Of a stretch of DNA of 64,000 nt, positions 62,701-64,000 are shown in pieces (the first letter of the stretch is position 1; each line of letters opens with the position of its first letter). Source of the DNA: Candidatus Pseudobacter hemicellulosilyticus (GTDB lineage Bacteria; Bacteroidota; Bacteroidia; Chitinophagales; Chitinophagaceae); NCBI GenBank assembly GCA_029202545.1, contig CP119311.1, forward strand, positions 1,674,001 to 1,738,000, in the 5' to 3' direction. The position numbers and the translations under genes were made by a program. Below the pieces are notes generated by a model, which made no database searches, was not told the DNA's origin, and saw only the letters and a program-made list of their open reading frames with translations.

Positions 62701-63495
62701 ATGAGAACCAATCACGAAATAGACTACCGCATCTTCGGAGAAGAAATGCAGTATGTGGAGATCGAACTGGATCCTTCCGAAACGGCCGTTGCAGAAAGCG
62801 GCGCCTTTATGATGATGGATGACGGCATCCAGATGGAGACCATCTTTGGCGATGGCTCCAAAGCCCAGCAGGGTTTTTTAGGTAAACTGATGTCCGCCGG
62901 TAAACGGGTGCTCACCGGTGAAAGCCTGTTCATGACTGCTTTCACCAATACAGGACATGGCAAAAAACGTGTCAGCTTTGCTTCTCCCTATCCCGGGAAG
63001 ATCATTCCGCTGGACCTGATGCAGCTGGGCGGTAAGATAGTTGCACAAAAAGATGCTTTTCTCTGTGCAGCCAAAGGCGTGAGTGTGGGGATCGAATTCC
63101 AGCGTCGTCTGGGAACCGGCCTGTTTGGCGGTGAAGGCTTTATCATGCAGAAACTGGAGGGCGACGGGATGGCCTTTGTACATGCCGGTGGTCACGTGTT
63201 TGAAAAAGAACTCCAGGCCGGCGAATTCCTGAAGATCGATACCGGTTGTCTGGTAGCTTATACACAGACCATTGATTACGATATCCAGTTTGTAGGCGGT
63301 ATCAAGAACACCCTGTTTGGCGGGGAAGGCCTTTTCTTTGCCACCCTGCGTGGACCTGGCAAGGTATGGATCCAGACCCTGCCCATTAGCCGGCTCGCTG
63401 GCCGCATCCTGGCCTATGGCACGTATAAACGTAAGGAAGAAGGCAGTATCCTCGGCGGCCTCGGCAATATGCTGGATGGCGACGGCTGGAAATAA
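62701..63495 (+). CDS. AIM24 family protein (TIGR00266-like)
   Basis: The 264-residue protein matches the AIM24/YjbR-type beta-helix family: a first part YVEIELDPSETAVAESGAFM, GFLGKLM, a central EGFIMQKLEGDG and a C-terminal KVWIQTLPISRLA. Bacterial members are cytoplasmic proteins of unknown function. The start ATG 62701 lies 12 bases after the lipoprotein stop. A perfect 24-bp inverted repeat follows. Confidence 0.9.
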   Translation: MRTNHEIDYRIFGEEMQYVEIELDPSETAVAESGAFMMMDDGIQMETIFGDGSKAQQGFLGKLMSAGKRVLTGESLFMTAFTNTGHGKKRVSFASPYPGKIIPLDLMQLGGKIVAQKDAFLCAAKGVSVGIEFQRRLGTGLFGGEGFIMQKLEGDGMAFVHAGGHVFEKELQAGEFLKIDTGCLVAYTQTIDYDIQFVGGIKNTLFGGEGLFFATLRGPGKVWIQTLPISRLAGRILAYGTYKRKEEGSILGGLGNMLDGDGWK

Positions 63496-63511
63496 GCAAA
63501 CTGTCCATCAT

Positions 63512-63561
63512 ACTATAAAAGCAAAGTCCGCTGAATCTTCAGCGGACTTTGCTTTTATAGT
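63512..63561. terminator. Strong bidirectional terminator (24-bp perfect stem)
   Basis: A perfect 24-bp inverted repeat (63512-63535 with 63538-63561, loop TC) is rich in A/T at its outer part, giving T-rich ends on both strands. It serves the AIM24 gene and the opposite-strand gene. Confidence 0.85.
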
Positions 63562-63591
63562 GTTGCGCCGGAATCCCGGCTTTATTACTGG

Positions 63592-64000
63592 TTAAGCGTT
63601 GTTCTGCGGGGGAGGCGTTTTTTTCTCCTCGTTATTGGCCTTTGGCTGTTGGGGACGGCTATCCCTGCGTTGCTGCTGGGGCCGCTGTTGCTGTTGACCA
63701 CCTTTTTGCTGGCCGCCACCCTGTTGACCCTGCTGCCCGCCATTTTGCTGAGCGCGCTGTCCGCCGCTACCCTGTTGGCCGCCGCCCTGCTGGCCACCCT
63801 GGCCTTGCTGTGAACGTTGCTGGGGCCGCTGCTGTTGCTGTCCGCCCTGTTGAGTGCGCTGACCACCTTTTTGCTGTCCGCCGCCCTGCTGACTACCACC
63901 TTGCTGACTGCCACCTTGTTGACCACTACCTTGCTGTCCACGTTGGCCGCCACCTTGTTGTGGGCGCTGTTGTTGTCCGCCCTGTTGAGCGCGCTGACCA
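63592..64000 (-). CDS. Gln/Gly/Arg-rich C-terminal tail of a protein cut by the window edge (partial)
   Basis: On the minus strand, the frame ending at the stop 63592-63594 is open to the window edge for at least 135 codons and has no start in the window. The sequence is made of short GGQQ, QQRPQQ, GGQRAQQ and QQKGG units. It ends with a more ordinary tail PKANNEEKKTPPPQNNA. Such tails occur on DEAD-box RNA helicases and RNA-binding proteins in this phylum, which is an inference only. The other minus frame over the same bases gives a Val/Ser/Ala-rich product that looks artefactual. Confidence 0.6.
   Translation of the reverse strand, partial: GQRAQQGGQQQRPQQGGGQRGQQGSGQQGGSQQGGSQQGGGQQKGGQRTQQGGQQQQRPQQRSQQGQGGQQGGGQQGSGGQRAQQNGGQQGQQGGGQQKGGQQQQRPQQQRRDSRPQQPKANNEEKKTPPPQNNA

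Noticed and set aside
63585..63953. Val/Ser/Ala-rich frame with an ATG over the window's right end
   Set aside because: It is an alternative frame of a Gln/Gly-rich repeat. The repeat frame gives a more sensible protein and tail, so the Val-rich product is likely an artefact.

Overview
The window looks like chromosome from a Bacteroidota species, most likely a Chitinophagaceae-type soil or rhizosphere bacterium (inference). Support: two secreted proteins end in type IX secretion (T9SS) type A sorting domains; many genes are preceded by the Bacteroidota -7 box TAnnTTTG; Shine-Dalgarno sites are mostly weak; an FtsX/MacB-like permease, a TolC/adaptor/RND operon and several AraC and GlxA-type regulators have the usual Bacteroidota form. 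No phage, transposase, CRISPR array or rRNA was seen. There is one tRNA, tRNA-Thr(CGT).

Layout. 1-142: tail of a DNA-3-methyladenine glycosylase. 0.2-8 kb: two alpha/beta hydrolases, a dihydrofolate-reductase-like protein, a GlxA-type regulator, an FtsX-type permease and a metallo-beta-lactamase/double-rhodanese sulfur protein. 8-12.5 kb: an SDR, a broken AraC regulator beside its intact relative, a serine hydrolase and the tRNA. 12.6-19.4 kb: a three-gene membrane operon (DUF2157, DUF4401, GDYXXLXY), a TlpA-like thioredoxin protein, a DUF695-like protein, a second GlxA-type regulator and a small possible DNA-binding protein. 19.7-23 kb: an ECF-sigma-like protein without region 4, an Fsr-type MFS exporter, a pirin and a small GNAT protein. 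23.3-29.5 kb: a complete SUF iron-sulfur assembly operon (A-type carrier, sufB, C, D, S, E and a SufT-like DUF59 protein).

29.6-39.3 kb: two large T9SS cargo proteins, each with seven FG-GAP repeats (a predicted seven-bladed propeller), point away from an AraC regulator between them. 39.4-43.8 kb: a lone receiver, an OmpR/histidine-kinase pair with a small membrane coiled-coil protein, a tandem universal stress protein and a stand-alone glycogen-binding-like domain. 43.8-51.5 kb (minus strand): SDR, long-chain acyl-CoA ligase, TPR protein, DUF1015 protein, lipoprotein and serC. 51.5-54.3 kb: VapC toxin with a Lys-rich antitoxin, a second antitoxin-like gene with a single-base frameshift in an A7 tract, a zinc-dependent phospholipase C-like protein and a DUF502 protein. 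54.6-61.5 kb: TetR, TolC, adaptor and RND efflux operon. 61.6-64 kb: a lipoprotein, an AIM24 protein and the Gln/Gly-rich C-terminal tail of a protein cut by the window edge.

The least ordinary parts are the frameshifted tandem antitoxin gene, the paired propeller proteins with possible alternative hairpins upstream of one, the sigma-like protein lacking region 4, and the Q/G/R-rich tail that has no start codon inside the window. I did not find a clear, wholly new multi-gene system.
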